From contig NZ_CP034328.1 in the NCBI RefSeq assembly GCF_003940805.1, positions 1,532,001 through 1,596,000 on the forward strand: a stretch of DNA of 64,000 bases. Direction: 5' to 3'. Within the stretch, counting starts at the first letter, position 1. Every line of letters begins with the position of its first letter. The notes beneath the pieces are model-generated. The model was not told where the DNA came from, did no database searches, and saw nothing but the letters and a program-made list of their open reading frames with translations. The stretch is from Tabrizicola piscis. GTDB taxonomy: Bacteria; Pseudomonadota; Alphaproteobacteria; Rhodobacterales; Rhodobacteraceae. Both the position numbers and the translations under genes were made by a program. Below, in pieces: positions 1-9,545 of the stretch.

Positions 1-410
1 GCTATGAAGGCGACTGGCTGGATGGCCAGCGCGAAGGCGTGGGTGCTGCGGTCTACCCCGATGGCAGCCTGTACAAGGGCAGCTTCAAGGCCGGGCTCCG
101 CGATGGCGAGGGTGAGTTCACCACGACAGACGGTTTCCGCTACGTCGGCCAATGGGTCGCCGGCCAGATCGAGGGGGAGGGCATGGCCACCTATCCCGGC
201 GGAGACGTCTATGTCGGCACCTTCAAGGCCGGCCGCCGCGAAGGTCAGGGCACCCTGACCTACGCCAGCGGCGACGTGGCCGAAGGCATCTGGCAAAACG
301 GCATCCTGACGGCACCGCCGGCGGCGGCGGAGGGGGCTGAAGTTCCCGCCGTTGACGCCCCCGCCGAAGTTGGGGCGCCAGCGGAAGACAGCCCCGCGCC
401 CAACCCTTGA
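1..410 (+). CDS. MORN-repeat protein, 3' part (5' end outside the window)
   Basis: The reading frame is open from base 3, so the gene begins before the window. Successive repeats of about 23 residues read YEGDW...G, YKGSF...G, YVGQW...G and YVGTF...G with the spacing usual for MORN repeats, followed by an Ala/Pro/Glu-rich tail of about 35 residues. MORN repeats form elongated beta structures that in other proteins bind lipids or proteins. The bacterial function is mostly unknown, and no catalytic domain is visible in this part. The likely complete protein is secreted or membrane-linked, but its N-terminus cannot be seen here. Confidence 0.85.
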   Translation, partial: YEGDWLDGQREGVGAAVYPDGSLYKGSFKAGLRDGEGEFTTTDGFRYVGQWVAGQIEGEGMATYPGGDVYVGTFKAGRREGQGTLTYASGDVAEGIWQNGILTAPPAAAEGAEVPAVDAPAEVGAPAEDSPAPNP

Positions 411-778
411 CGGGCCAGGAGGTCACCCAGTGCTGTTCAGACCTGCAAAGGCGTGTTTGAGAAGCCCGTTGAAAGTTGGCGCGACAATAGTCGCCATCGG
501 TCTTCCGCTGGAACTCGCAAGATTTTTTTCTCGGTAATCCAATCTGTGTTTATTACGTTATTGCCCCGTTTTTGTACGTATCAATGTCTGCCTTCTTCTT
601 TTCACTCTGGCAGTCACAAAATGGAACGGGAAAGAACGGCAAATGATGAATAAACTAAATTGCCGGCCTGTGTAACTTGGCGCTGTGATGTACCGCATAT
701 GCTTACTCCCCGGTAGGGCTAGCGGCAGAACCAAATCGCAAGATATGTCGCCACATCGAAGACAAGGTTCTTTGGAAG
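411..778. other. Gene-free AT-richer interval
   Basis: About 370 bases without a convincing gene. Composition is clearly AT-richer than the rest of the window, with runs such as GATTTTTTTCTC near 521 and TGTGTTTATTACG near 545. The short frames here lack ribosome binding sites and protein-like composition. It probably holds the promoter of the downstream orphan gene. Together with that gene it looks like acquired or rapidly diverging DNA. Confidence 0.5.
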
Positions 779-1372
779 ATGGATCATAAGCACCTTCGCT
801 TCGTCGACAACGAACCATTCCAGTTTCAGACCTATCCAGACCGTGACACCTCACGGGTAAATCGCTACGTCTCTGAAACTGGCCTCACATTCTGGTTTGA
901 TGCGGTCACGGAATGTGTGGTGACATCTGACCCTGGCCTGTTTCTTCAGGTGATCTTCAGGGCTGACCTGGGAAACATTCAAAGACTGTTGATCCTTAAC
1001 ATCGCTGGCCGCAAAATTCAGATTTCAGCCGAGCAACTGACAGAGCATTCCGGCGTTCCAGGGATCCATTCAAAGTTTCACTGGATCATCGAAGATATTG
1101 GAAGGCCATTGGTCTACTACACCGGCTGGGACGATGCTCGCCAAGGCATCAAGCGACCGCACGATCAAAGACATCAGAGACTCACGAATTCTGATGGCTT
1201 TGAAACAGCGGCGCAGCAGGAAGTCGCTCTTGCATTCGTTCTGGCCGCGCTGGGGAGATATGGAAACGTGTTTTCCGGGTCGCCAGCATACGGCCTCGAC
1301 ATTCCCGCCAACGTTGATCTGTCAGACGAACTCAAAGAACGAATTTCTGCAGGAAAGCTCATTTCGGTTTGA
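779..1372 (+). CDS. Hypothetical protein of 197 residues, family not recognised
   Basis: I do not recognise this protein. The ATG is preceded closely by TTGGAAG, a weak ribosome binding site. There is no signal peptide or membrane segment. The protein is rich in aromatic, His and Asp residues (for example HFxW-type pattern FHWIIEDIG at about 100-110) and looks like a soluble alpha/beta fold. Base composition is AT-richer than neighbouring genes and codon use is less biased to third-position G/C, which suggests recent transfer. It stands alone between a MORN gene and a convergent photolyase, so context does not suggest a role. Confidence 0.6.
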   Translation: MDHKHLRFVDNEPFQFQTYPDRDTSRVNRYVSETGLTFWFDAVTECVVTSDPGLFLQVIFRADLGNIQRLLILNIAGRKIQISAEQLTEHSGVPGIHSKFHWIIEDIGRPLVYYTGWDDARQGIKRPHDQRHQRLTNSDGFETAAQQEVALAFVLAALGRYGNVFSGSPAYGLDIPANVDLSDELKERISAGKLISV

Positions 1373-1379
1373 GCAAAAC

Positions 1380-1401
1380 GTAGGGTGGGTGCCAACCCAC
1401 C
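1380..1401. repeat. REP-like palindrome, GTAGGGTGGGT type
   Basis: A 22-base element that begins GTAGG and continues as the inverted repeat GGTGGGT-gcc-AACCCACC. It has the same layout (GTAGG head plus GC-rich palindrome, 22 bases) as the GTAGGTCGGGCTTC elements at 18405-18460 and 55844-56160, so I treat it as a related REP family. It lies just past the stop codon of the orphan gene. Confidence 0.6.
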
Positions 1402-1774
1402 GCTTCGATATGCACAATACGCCACATATGTCCCAAAAGAGCCCGACCAGTCCAAAGCCCCTGACGAACACCAGCGTCCCCGTCAAGGACGCAGCGCGTT
1501 CCTAACACATCATCCCAAACAGCCTGCACTTCCCGCCCAAAAGGGCCGTCTGGATGGGCGCCAATCAATCGCTGTATCATCCCCGGCCATCACACCTGTT
1601 GTCCCAAGCCCTACAGCCCCGCGCACAGTCAAAGGCCCAACCTGCACCATATCGCAATCCGCCCCATCTCAGTCCCGACCACCGGCTCAGTCCGCAAAGT
1701 ACCAGCCGCCCCACAACTCCCTAACAGCTCGCTAACGCCCCTCTCAACCCCTTGAAAGATAACACCCTCTCTCC

Positions 1775-1793
1775 CTGTCCCTGCCCGGGACAG
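1775..1793. promoter_or_regulatory. 19-bp palindrome CTGTCCCTGCCCGGGACAG (copy 1 of 3)
   Basis: Perfect 7-bp arms CTGTCCC/GGGACAG around a 5-base centre. The 15-base core GTCCCTGCCCGGGAC recurs identically at 14889-14903 and 56888-56902. It abuts the stop codon of the photolyase gene, so it could be an RNA hairpin ending that transcript, although no T-run follows. It could equally be a binding site for a dimeric protein. Confidence 0.55.
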
Positions 1794-3317
1794 CTAAACG
1801 ACCTCCCCCCCATCCAGCCGTTCCAGCACCCTTGCGGCCCCCGCCAGAACCGCCTCCCGGTGCCCCGCCTCCATCCCGTCCCAGACCCGGTACATCTGCC
1901 CCATCCGCGGGTTCGACCGGAACCTTTCGCGGTGCCGGTCAAGGAAGTGCCAGTAAAGCAGATTGAACGGACAAGCCCCCTCACCCACTTTGACCTTCAC
2001 CTTGTAGGCACAGGCCCCGCAGTGGTCCGACATCCGGTCGATATAAGCGCCGGAGGAGACATAGGGTTTCGACCCCAGCACCCCCCCATCAGCAAACTGG
2101 CTCATCCCCAGAGTGTTCGGCGCCTCGACCCATTCGAAGGCATCGATGTAGACCGACAGATACCATTCATGCACCGCGCCCGGGTCCACCCCGGCCAGGA
2201 GGGCGAAATTCCCCGTCACCATCAGCCGCTGGATATGGTGAGCATAGGCCAGATCCCGCGTCTGCCCAACGGCGGCCTTCATGCAGGCCATCCGCGTCTC
2301 GCCCCCCCAGAAAACCGCAGGCAAGGCACGGGAGTGGCCCAGCGCGTTCCGCGTCAGATACCCCGGCCCCTCCAGCGCCCAGATGCCCCGCACGAATTCG
2401 CGCCAGCCGATGATCTGGCGGATGAACCCCTCCGCCGCCTGGATCGGCACCCTGCCCGCCTTCCACGCCGCCTCGACCGCCTCGCACACCTCCAGCGGCA
2501 GGAGGAGCCCAAGGTTCAGATAGGGCGAGATCAACGCATGGCTCAGGAACGCCTCGCCCTCCAGCATCGCGTCCTGCTCGTCACCGAACCGAGGCAGGCG
2601 GTCGGCCACGAACTCGGCCAAGGCGGCCAGCGCCCCGGCCCGGTCCGTCGCCCAGCGGAACGGGCGTAGCCGCCCGAAGTGGGGGAACCGCGCCTCGACC
2701 AGCGCCAGCACGTCCTCCACCACCGCATCCGGCGTTGCATCACGGGGACGGGGGCGCAGCAGGTCCGCCTTCGCCGGTTTGCGGTTGTCGTGGTCAAAGT
2801 TCCACTGGCCCCCGGCGGGCTTGTCCCCGTCCATCATCAGCCCGGTCTTGCGCCGCATGTCGCGGTAGAACCACTCCATCCGCAGCTGCTTCCGCCCCGC
2901 AGCCCATTCGGCGAACTCGGCGTCCGAGGCGATGAAGCGGTCATCCTCCAGCACCGTCACCGTCAGCGGCAGCTCCTCCAGATCGCGCAACAGCCGCCAT
3001 TCGCCGGGCTTTGTGGCCAGCACATCCCCCGCGCCGAACTCCGCCGCCCGGCGCAGCACTTCCCCGGTGATCGTCTGGCTGTTCTCCGGATCGTCAAGCC
3101 GCGAATAGGCCACACGCCAGCCCTCCGCCTCCAGCCCCAGCGCGAACTTCCGCATCGCGGCAAGGATCAGCGCAATCTTCTGCGGATGGTGGGGAACGCT
3201 CGTCCCCTCGCCCATCACCTCGGCCATCACCACCACGTCGCGGGCCTTGTCGGCAGCCTTCAAGGCCGCCACCCCCGGCGTCAGCTGGTCGCCCAGAACC
3301 AGAACCAGCCTCACCAC
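1794..3317 (-). CDS. FeS-type cryptochrome/photolyase (PhrB/CryB family)
   Basis: The 507-residue protein belongs to the prokaryotic FeS-BCP group, whose members repair (6-4) photoproducts (Agrobacterium PhrB) or act as light-signalling cryptochromes (Rhodobacter sphaeroides CryB). It starts VRLVLVLGDQLTPG, the typical N-terminal Rossmann-like domain, and has the FAD-binding helical domain in the C-terminal half. Cys345, Cys433, Cys436 and Cys449 have the 88-3-13 spacing known for the 4Fe-4S ligands of PhrB. The start is GTG and overlaps the end of the upstream SDR gene by 7 bases, so the two are probably co-transcribed. Repair and signalling cannot be told apart from sequence alone. Confidence 0.93.
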   Translation of the reverse strand: MVRLVLVLGDQLTPGVAALKAADKARDVVVMAEVMGEGTSVPHHPQKIALILAAMRKFALGLEAEGWRVAYSRLDDPENSQTITGEVLRRAAEFGAGDVLATKPGEWRLLRDLEELPLTVTVLEDDRFIASDAEFAEWAAGRKQLRMEWFYRDMRRKTGLMMDGDKPAGGQWNFDHDNRKPAKADLLRPRPRDATPDAVVEDVLALVEARFPHFGRLRPFRWATDRAGALAALAEFVADRLPRFGDEQDAMLEGEAFLSHALISPYLNLGLLLPLEVCEAVEAAWKAGRVPIQAAEGFIRQIIGWREFVRGIWALEGPGYLTRNALGHSRALPAVFWGGETRMACMKAAVGQTRDLAYAHHIQRLMVTGNFALLAGVDPGAVHEWYLSVYIDAFEWVEAPNTLGMSQFADGGVLGSKPYVSSGAYIDRMSDHCGACAYKVKVKVGEGACPFNLLYWHFLDRHRERFRSNPRMGQMYRVWDGMEAGHREAVLAGAARVLERLDGGEVV

Positions 3318-3970
3318 GGCACGACCTTCCCTTGCCAGTCGTAGAACCCGCCCGTGTCGGCTGGTCCCAAACCCTCCAGCACCCGCAGCAGATGCCCCGC
3401 CGCCTCCTCCGGCGGCATCGCCGGGTGCCCTGCGCGATGCGCCGGGGCGAGGTCGGTCGCCACCGTCCCCGGATGCAGACTGACCAGAACCGAGTGCGGA
3501 TGCGTCCGCGTCGCCTCGACACTCGCCGTTCGCACCAACTGGTTCAACGCCGCCTTCGCCGCACGGTAGCCGTACCAGCCGCCAAGCCCGTTGTCCCCGA
3601 TCGACCCCACCCGCGCCGACAACACCGCCAAGCGCGACACCCGGTCCCGCGGCATCAGGCGCAGCGCATGTTTCATCACCAGCGCCGGCCCGATCGCATT
3701 CAGCGCAAACTGCGCCGCAAGGCCATCCGCCGTCACCGCCTTCAATGACTTCTCCGGCCCCACGCCGCCCAGCACCAGCGCCCCGGTGGCCACCACCACC
3801 AGATCGAACAGCCCCTCCAACCGCCCCAAAGCCGCCGCGACCGACGCCTCATCCGTCACATCAAGCCCATCGCCCCGCCGCGACAGCCCCACAACCTCAC
3901 CCCGCGCGGCCAGCGCCGCCATCAGCGCCCCGCCAATCCCGCCTGACGCCCCGATCACCAAAGCCCGCAT
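3311..3970 (-). CDS. Short-chain dehydrogenase/reductase (SDR)
   Basis: About 219 residues. The nucleotide-binding motif GASGGIGG lies at residues 7-14 and the catalytic Tyr-x-x-x-Lys is YRAAK, with an upstream Ser in LSARVGS. I chose the ATG that gives MRALVIGASGG because it places the glycine-rich loop where the family has it; the frame stays open upstream without homology. It is the first gene of a two-gene unit with the photolyase. Similar SDR genes beside photolyase/cryptochrome genes occur in Rhodobacteraceae, but the substrate is unknown. Confidence 0.85.
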   Translation of the reverse strand: MRALVIGASGGIGGALMAALAARGEVVGLSRRGDGLDVTDEASVAAALGRLEGLFDLVVVATGALVLGGVGPEKSLKAVTADGLAAQFALNAIGPALVMKHALRLMPRDRVSRLAVLSARVGSIGDNGLGGWYGYRAAKAALNQLVRTASVEATRTHPHSVLVSLHPGTVATDLAPAHRAGHPAMPPEEAAGHLLRVLEGLGPADTGGFYDWQGKVVPW

Positions 3971-4198
3971 CACCACCTCCTGACCGCGAGGCCTCAGATA
4001 GCCCGCCCCCCGCGCGCGACCACAGGCTTGCTCTTTAGCCAAATACTCCCGCCGGAGGCTCCGCCCTTGCAGCCGACCCGCCGTGTCAGGCCCATTCCCC
4101 GGCAGCGCCGTCTGCGGGGTCTCGATGGCCCCGCAGACGGCCCCCCGTTTCAGGAAAATTCCCCTTCCCTTCGCCGGATTCCTTCGTATGATCCAGCC

Positions 4199-4288
4199 AT
4201 GACCAAGGCACACCACATTCCTGCCGCCGCCGGGGCCGCTTTGCGCCCTGCGATGACCCTTGGCCTCCTCCTTCTTAGCCGCCTCTGA
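4199..4288 (+). CDS. leuA leader peptide, 29 residues
   Basis: A short frame starting MTKAHHIPAAAG and ending LGLLLLSRL-stop, with six leucines in the last nine residues. It lies 75 bases upstream of leuA on the same strand, and its stop codon sits inside the left arm of a perfect 10-bp hairpin. This is the arrangement of a leucine attenuator: ribosomes that stall on the Leu run when charged tRNA-Leu is scarce change the fold of the RNA downstream. The frame stays open upstream to 4028, but only the ATG at 4199 gives a typical leader. No strong Shine-Dalgarno sequence is visible. Confidence 0.82.
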   Translation: MTKAHHIPAAAGAALRPAMTLGLLLLSRL

Positions 4289-4317
4289 GCGTGCCCCCGG
4301 GCGCGACCGCTCAGAGG
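4282..4317 (+). promoter_or_regulatory. Attenuator hairpin ahead of leuA
   Basis: CCTCTGAGCG (4282-4291) pairs perfectly with CGCTCAGAGG (4308-4317) across a 16-base loop. The left arm contains the leader stop codon TGA, so a ribosome finishing the leader would cover it and block pairing. No T-run follows, so the hairpin may work as an antiterminator or pause structure, or stop transcription by another route. Coupling to leucine is inferred from the leader. Confidence 0.6.
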
Positions 4318-4363
4318 TGAACAGCGCCCAAACGCACCAAGGCTAAGACAAAAGGACCACCCC

Positions 4364-5929
4364 ATGACCCAACAAGACAAGGTTGTCATCTTCGACACCA
4401 CCCTGCGTGACGGCGAACAATCCCCCGGCGCGACCATGACGCATGAGGAAAAGCTGGAAATCGCCAGCCTCCTTGACGAAATGGGCGTCGACATCATCGA
4501 GGCGGGCTTTCCCATCGCCTCGGAAGGCGATTTCGCCGCCGTGTCGGAAATCGCCAGACGGGCGAAAAACTCCACCATCTGCGGCCTCGCCCGGGCCAAC
4601 TTCAAGGACATCGACCGCTGCTGGGAGGCGGTGAAACACGCCAAGTCCCCGCGGATCCACACCTTCATCGGCACCTCGCCCCTGCACCGCGCGATCCCGA
4701 ACCTTGACATGGACCAGATGGCCGAGCGCATCCATGAGACGGTCACCCATGCGAGGAACCTGTGCGACAACGTCCAGTGGTCACCGATGGACGCGACGCG
4801 GACCGAACATGATTACCTCTGCCGCGTGGTGGAAATCGCGATCAAGGCCGGGGCCACGACGATCAACATCCCCGACACGGTCGGCTACACCTATCCGATG
4901 GAATCCGCCCGGATCATCCAGATGCTGCTGGAACGCGTCCCCGGTGCCGACAAGATCATCTTCGCCACCCATTGCCACAATGACCTTGGCATGGCGACCG
5001 CCAACGCCCTTGCGGCGGTGGAGGCAGGGGCGCGGCAGATCGAATGCACGATCAACGGGCTGGGCGAGCGTGCGGGGAATACCGCGCTGGAGGAAGTCGT
5101 GATGGCGATGCGGGTCAGGAATGACATCCTGCCGTTCCAGACCGGGATCGACACGACGAAGATCATGAACCTCTCGCGCCGCGTGAGCCAGGTGTCGGGC
5201 TTTCCGGTCCAGTTCAACAAGGCCATCGTCGGCAAGAACGCCTTTTTGCATGAATCCGGCATCCATCAGGATGGTGTGCTGAAGAACGTCCAGACGTTTG
5301 AAATCATGCGGCCCGAGGATATTGGCCTCAGCCAGGCCAATATCGCCATGGGCAAACACTCCGGCCGCGCCGCGCTCCGGGCAAAGCTGAAAGAGCTGGG
5401 CTTTGACCTCGCCGACAACCAGCTGAACGATGTCTTCGTGCGGTTCAAGTCGCTCGCCGACCGCAAGAAGGAAATCTACGACGACGACCTGATCGCGCTG
5501 GTTTCGGACGAGCAGACCAACGACGCCTATGAATTCCTGCAGCTGAAGAAGCTGCGGGTCGTTTGCGGCACCGAAGGCCCGCAGGAAGCCGAGATGGTGC
5601 TGACCATCGACGGGGTCGACCACCACATCGACGCCACCGGTGACGGGCCGGTGGATGCGGCCTTCATGTGCGTGAAGATGCTGTTCCCGCACAAGGCGCG
5701 GCTGCAGGTCTATCAGGTCCACGCCGTGACCGAGGGGACGGATGCGCAGGCGACGGTCTCTGTCCGGCTGGAGGAGGATGGGCGGATCGTCACCGGGTCA
5801 TCGGCCGATACCGATACGATCGTGGCCAGCACCAAGGCCTATATCAACGCGCTCAACCGCCTGATCATCCGGCGCCAGAAGACCGCCCCGGGTGAGGATG
5901 TGAAGACCGTCAGCTATCATGGCGAGTGA
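4364..5929 (+). CDS. leuA: 2-isopropylmalate synthase
   Basis: The first committed step of leucine synthesis: acetyl-CoA plus 2-oxoisovalerate gives 2-isopropylmalate. The 521 residues fit the family. FDTTLRDGEQSPGATM near the N-terminus holds the metal- and substrate-binding residues. HCHNDLGMATANALAAVEAG at about 205-224 contains the HxH metal ligands. The C-terminal 130 residues form the LeuA allosteric dimer domain where leucine inhibits. AAAGGA precedes the ATG. Transcription is probably controlled by the leader and hairpin at 4199-4317. The next gene overlaps its end by 11 bases. Confidence 0.97.
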   Translation: MTQQDKVVIFDTTLRDGEQSPGATMTHEEKLEIASLLDEMGVDIIEAGFPIASEGDFAAVSEIARRAKNSTICGLARANFKDIDRCWEAVKHAKSPRIHTFIGTSPLHRAIPNLDMDQMAERIHETVTHARNLCDNVQWSPMDATRTEHDYLCRVVEIAIKAGATTINIPDTVGYTYPMESARIIQMLLERVPGADKIIFATHCHNDLGMATANALAAVEAGARQIECTINGLGERAGNTALEEVVMAMRVRNDILPFQTGIDTTKIMNLSRRVSQVSGFPVQFNKAIVGKNAFLHESGIHQDGVLKNVQTFEIMRPEDIGLSQANIAMGKHSGRAALRAKLKELGFDLADNQLNDVFVRFKSLADRKKEIYDDDLIALVSDEQTNDAYEFLQLKKLRVVCGTEGPQEAEMVLTIDGVDHHIDATGDGPVDAAFMCVKMLFPHKARLQVYQVHAVTEGTDAQATVSVRLEEDGRIVTGSSADTDTIVASTKAYINALNRLIIRRQKTAPGEDVKTVSYHGE

Positions 5930-6635
5930 CCGGTCGCGGGCCTTGGGGCTCGCGATCTTCGGCCTGTTCGGCGTGACCGGACCCATAGCAGCAGACGCAT
6001 TGCCGGAGGGGCTGATTTTTCAGCCGCCGCTGGCCAGGGATGTGGCGGCCCTGCCGCGCCTTGCAGGCTCAGGCGGCGCGGCTGACAAGGTAAACGCACG
6101 ACTGGACGCGCTGGACCGCTCCACCTTGGCAGCGATGTCCGACTGCGAGGATGGGCCGTATCGGTTCTGGGAGCGTTGGGTTGACGTCACCCTTGCCACG
6201 TCCGGCTTTCTTGGCCTCGTGTCGCACAGCGCCTTCTACTGTAGCGGTGCCGCCCATCCGGAAAGCTTCATCAATGCGGTGACCTTCGATCTTGCCGTCG
6301 GCAGCGAAGTCGACTGGAGCGAGTTCTTTCCCTCGGACCTGCGAAATCCAAAGGACTTTTCGATTGCGTCCACGGTCCTGCGCGGATCGCTGCGGCTTAC
6401 CGATGCGTATGTCGAGCAGAACGCTGCCATCAATGCCGAATGCCGAGAGATCGTCGCGGGCCGACCGCACGACTTTGTGGTCTACCCCGACGGCCGGTCG
6501 GCCAGTCTCGTCCTGATCCCGGTCGACCTTGCCTACGCGGTGAAAGCCTGCGCCGATCCGGTCGCGATACCGGTTCCGATCCTCCGGACGCTTGGAGTGT
6601 CGCACCCGATCCTCGACGCCTTGTCTGTCGAGTGA
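5919..6635 (+). CDS. Secreted DUF3298-like protein
   Basis: 238 residues. A hydrophobic segment at about 9-25 ending near AADA suggests a signal peptide. The central FYCSGAAHPESF motif followed by a VDWSEFF-type segment resembles the DUF3298 (RsiV/PdaC C-terminal) domain, which carries a conserved Gly-x-x-His-Pro. In other bacteria that domain is found in cell-wall-associated or anti-sigma proteins. Three or four cysteines suggest disulfides after export. The start overlaps the end of leuA by 11 bases, so it is translated with leuA, but no link to leucine synthesis is evident. Confidence 0.65.
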   Translation: MASDRSRALGLAIFGLFGVTGPIAADALPEGLIFQPPLARDVAALPRLAGSGGAADKVNARLDALDRSTLAAMSDCEDGPYRFWERWVDVTLATSGFLGLVSHSAFYCSGAAHPESFINAVTFDLAVGSEVDWSEFFPSDLRNPKDFSIASTVLRGSLRLTDAYVEQNAAINAECREIVAGRPHDFVVYPDGRSASLVLIPVDLAYAVKACADPVAIPVPILRTLGVSHPILDALSVE

Positions 6636-6669
6636 GGCTCTCCGGAAAGGCTCGCTCGGCGGTCCCTTG

Positions 6670-6709
6670 CGGTCCCTTTTCGCTGGTCGGCGCCAGCGAA
6701 CAGGGACCG
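6670..6709. terminator. Long hairpin between convergent genes
   Basis: CGGTCCCT (6670-6677) pairs with AGGGACCG (6702-6709), and inside it TCGCTGG pairs with CCAGCGA around a 6-base loop; a small internal loop separates the two stems. It lies between the end of the DUF3298-like gene and the end of the convergent gene, as expected for a bidirectional terminator, but neither side has a T-run. Confidence 0.45.
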
Positions 6710-6732
6710 AAGAGCCGCCAGGCGGCAAGCCG

Positions 6733-7467
6733 TCACAGCCCCCCGAACCAGCCCCTGACCGCCGCCGTATGTGCGACAAGTGCGGGTGTCCTTGACCATT
6801 GCGTCAAAAGCTCGGCCCAGGTCAGCGCCACAAAGGTCACATCATCGCCCTTCACGGCGCGGGCAAAGCTGGTCACTTCGGTCCGGTGCCGCGCGATGGC
6901 CTTGGTGTCGACGGGCTTGCCGCTCGCCCAATTCTGCGGCTCGGCGTGAAGGTAAACCAGCACCGCCCCCCGCGCCCGCTTGACCGCTTGGGTGCGCAGG
7001 GCATGGGCCTGCTTGACCAGCGTCACCGCGTCAAGGTGCTGATAGCTCTGCCGCCCTTCCATCAAGCCTTTGCGCATCGCCGCAAAGCGCGCCATGCCCG
7101 GGCCCCAATCGCGGGCATCGAAGGGTTCGGTAAAGGCAACCGCCTTGGCCGGGCGGAACGGCTGGTAGCGCTTTGACACGATCCCGACCAACGTCGTCGG
7201 CGTGGTTACCAGCACGTCCACCCGTGGATGGCGAACCCCGCGCATCGGCAGTTGCAGTTCCACCCCCAGCTCCACCGTTTCAGGCAGGCCCATCGGCACG
7301 CCGGGAAAGGGCAGGAGGAGGCGCGGGCGGTCCAGAAACCAGCCGAAAGTATTGGCCAACAGCGCCGAGGAGGAGTCCGGACTGTCAAGGTCACTGCCGG
7401 GCAGGCGGCCGAGGGCGGCCAGCACGGCTTCGGCGGGGACGCCGGGAAGGAAGACGGGGTCGGTCAT
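6733..7467 (-). CDS. Hypothetical protein, possible PD-(D/E)XK-like fold
   Basis: 244 residues, start chosen at the ATG of MTDPVFLPG because it forms an ATGA overlap with the stop of the SDR gene; the frame runs on upstream only as an antisense shadow of that gene. There is no signal peptide or membrane segment. The central strand pattern RVDVLVTTPTTLVGIVSK (about residues 83-100) resembles the core of restriction-endonuclease-like folds, with Asp in place but no clear second acidic residue before the Lys. I would not assign nuclease activity. It is translationally coupled to the SDR. Confidence 0.6.
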   Translation of the reverse strand: MTDPVFLPGVPAEAVLAALGRLPGSDLDSPDSSSALLANTFGWFLDRPRLLLPFPGVPMGLPETVELGVELQLPMRGVRHPRVDVLVTTPTTLVGIVSKRYQPFRPAKAVAFTEPFDARDWGPGMARFAAMRKGLMEGRQSYQHLDAVTLVKQAHALRTQAVKRARGAVLVYLHAEPQNWASGKPVDTKAIARHRTEVTSFARAVKGDDVTFVALTWAELLTQWSRTPALVAHTAAVRGWFGGL

Positions 7468-8219
7468 CCTTTCATCTCTTGCAGGGTATTGCCGCCGTCC
7501 ACAACCAGCATCGCACCCGTGACGTAGGACGCTTCGGCTGAGGCGAGGAAAACGGCACAGGCGGCGACCTCCTCCGGCGTGCCGGGGCGGCCGGCGGGGG
7601 TGCGCGTCCCGGCACGGATTTCGGCTTTGGAGGAACTCTCGGTCGCAATCCAGCCGGGCAGGACGGCGTTGCAGGTGATGCCGTGGCGACCGTATTCCAG
7701 CGCGATGGAGCGGGTCATTCCGGTGATCCCGGCCTTCGCCGTGGCATAGGCGGAACTGCCGTCGATGGTCACCACCGGCCCGGTGACCGAACTGATATTG
7801 ACGATGCGCCCGTAGCCGCGCGAAGCCATCCCCGGCAAGGCGGCGCGGCAGCAGTGGAAGGTGGTGTTGATGTTCAGCGCCATGTGGTGCGCCCAGTCGG
7901 CGTCGGACCAGTCGGCAAGCTTGCCGCGCCCCACGCGCTTGCCCGTCTGAACCATGCCCGCGTTGTTGACGAGGGTGGTGACCGGGCCAAGCTTTTCCTC
8001 CACCGCGGCGAACAGGGCGGCGACCTGCGCGGGATCGGTCAGGTTGGCGATGTGGGACATGCAGCCAAGGGTGGCCGCGCGGTCGTGGATCCGGGCGGAG
8101 GTGGCGGTGATACAGACCCTTGCCCCCCCTGAAACCAGCGCCCGGGCAATGGCAAAGCCGATTCCCCCCGCCGATCCGGCCCCGGTAACCAGTGCAATCT
8201 GACCTGAAACACCTGTCAT
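7464..8219 (-). CDS. SDR family oxidoreductase (FabG-like)
   Basis: 251 residues with the classical SDR layout: GAGSAGGIGFA nucleotide loop near residue 13, NNAG at about 92, NISSVTG catalytic Ser, and YATAK giving the Tyr/Lys pair, then PGWIAT and a C-terminal VTGAMLVVDGG. This is the 3-oxoacyl-ACP-reductase-like branch; the substrate cannot be assigned. It is the first gene of a two-gene unit with the hypothetical protein at 6733-7467 and is divergent from mreB. Confidence 0.88.
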   Translation of the reverse strand: MTGVSGQIALVTGAGSAGGIGFAIARALVSGGARVCITATSARIHDRAATLGCMSHIANLTDPAQVAALFAAVEEKLGPVTTLVNNAGMVQTGKRVGRGKLADWSDADWAHHMALNINTTFHCCRAALPGMASRGYGRIVNISSVTGPVVTIDGSSAYATAKAGITGMTRSIALEYGRHGITCNAVLPGWIATESSSKAEIRAGTRTPAGRPGTPEEVAACAVFLASAEASYVTGAMLVVDGGNTLQEMKG

Positions 8220-8234
8220 TTCTTGCGCCCTTCA

Positions 8235-8250
8235 TCACCCCATCTGGTGA
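8235..8250. promoter_or_regulatory. Small inverted repeat TCACC-N6-GGTGA
   Basis: A perfect 5-bp inverted repeat 15 bases upstream of the SDR start codon, in the divergent SDR/mreB region. Its position suggests an operator for the SDR unit. The arms are short, so chance is not excluded. Confidence 0.3.
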
Positions 8251-8275
8251 CAGGATCGGCGGGAGGTTCGTATAG

Positions 8276-9508
<1,233 letters not shown>

Positions 9509-9545
9509 GGCGAGGCGCGCTTGCGCCTTCAGGAAAGGCTGACGT

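Larger units (their letters stand above)
1373..1793. other. Gene-free interval with palindromic elements
   Basis: About 420 bases between two convergent genes. It holds a REP-like palindrome directly after the orphan gene and a 19-bp palindrome touching the stop codon of the photolyase gene; both are listed separately. The middle is C-rich and poor in G on the plus strand, with no protein-like frame. CTAAC motifs recur near 1722-1735. Confidence 0.5.

Noticed and set aside
1752..2669. Plus-strand open frame of 305 codons opposite the photolyase
   Set aside because: Antisense shadow; His/Pro/Arg-rich and without motifs.
4028..4288. An 86-codon protein containing the leucine leader
   Set aside because: Residues before the ATG at 4199 look like random high-GC translation; only the last 29 codons have leader features.
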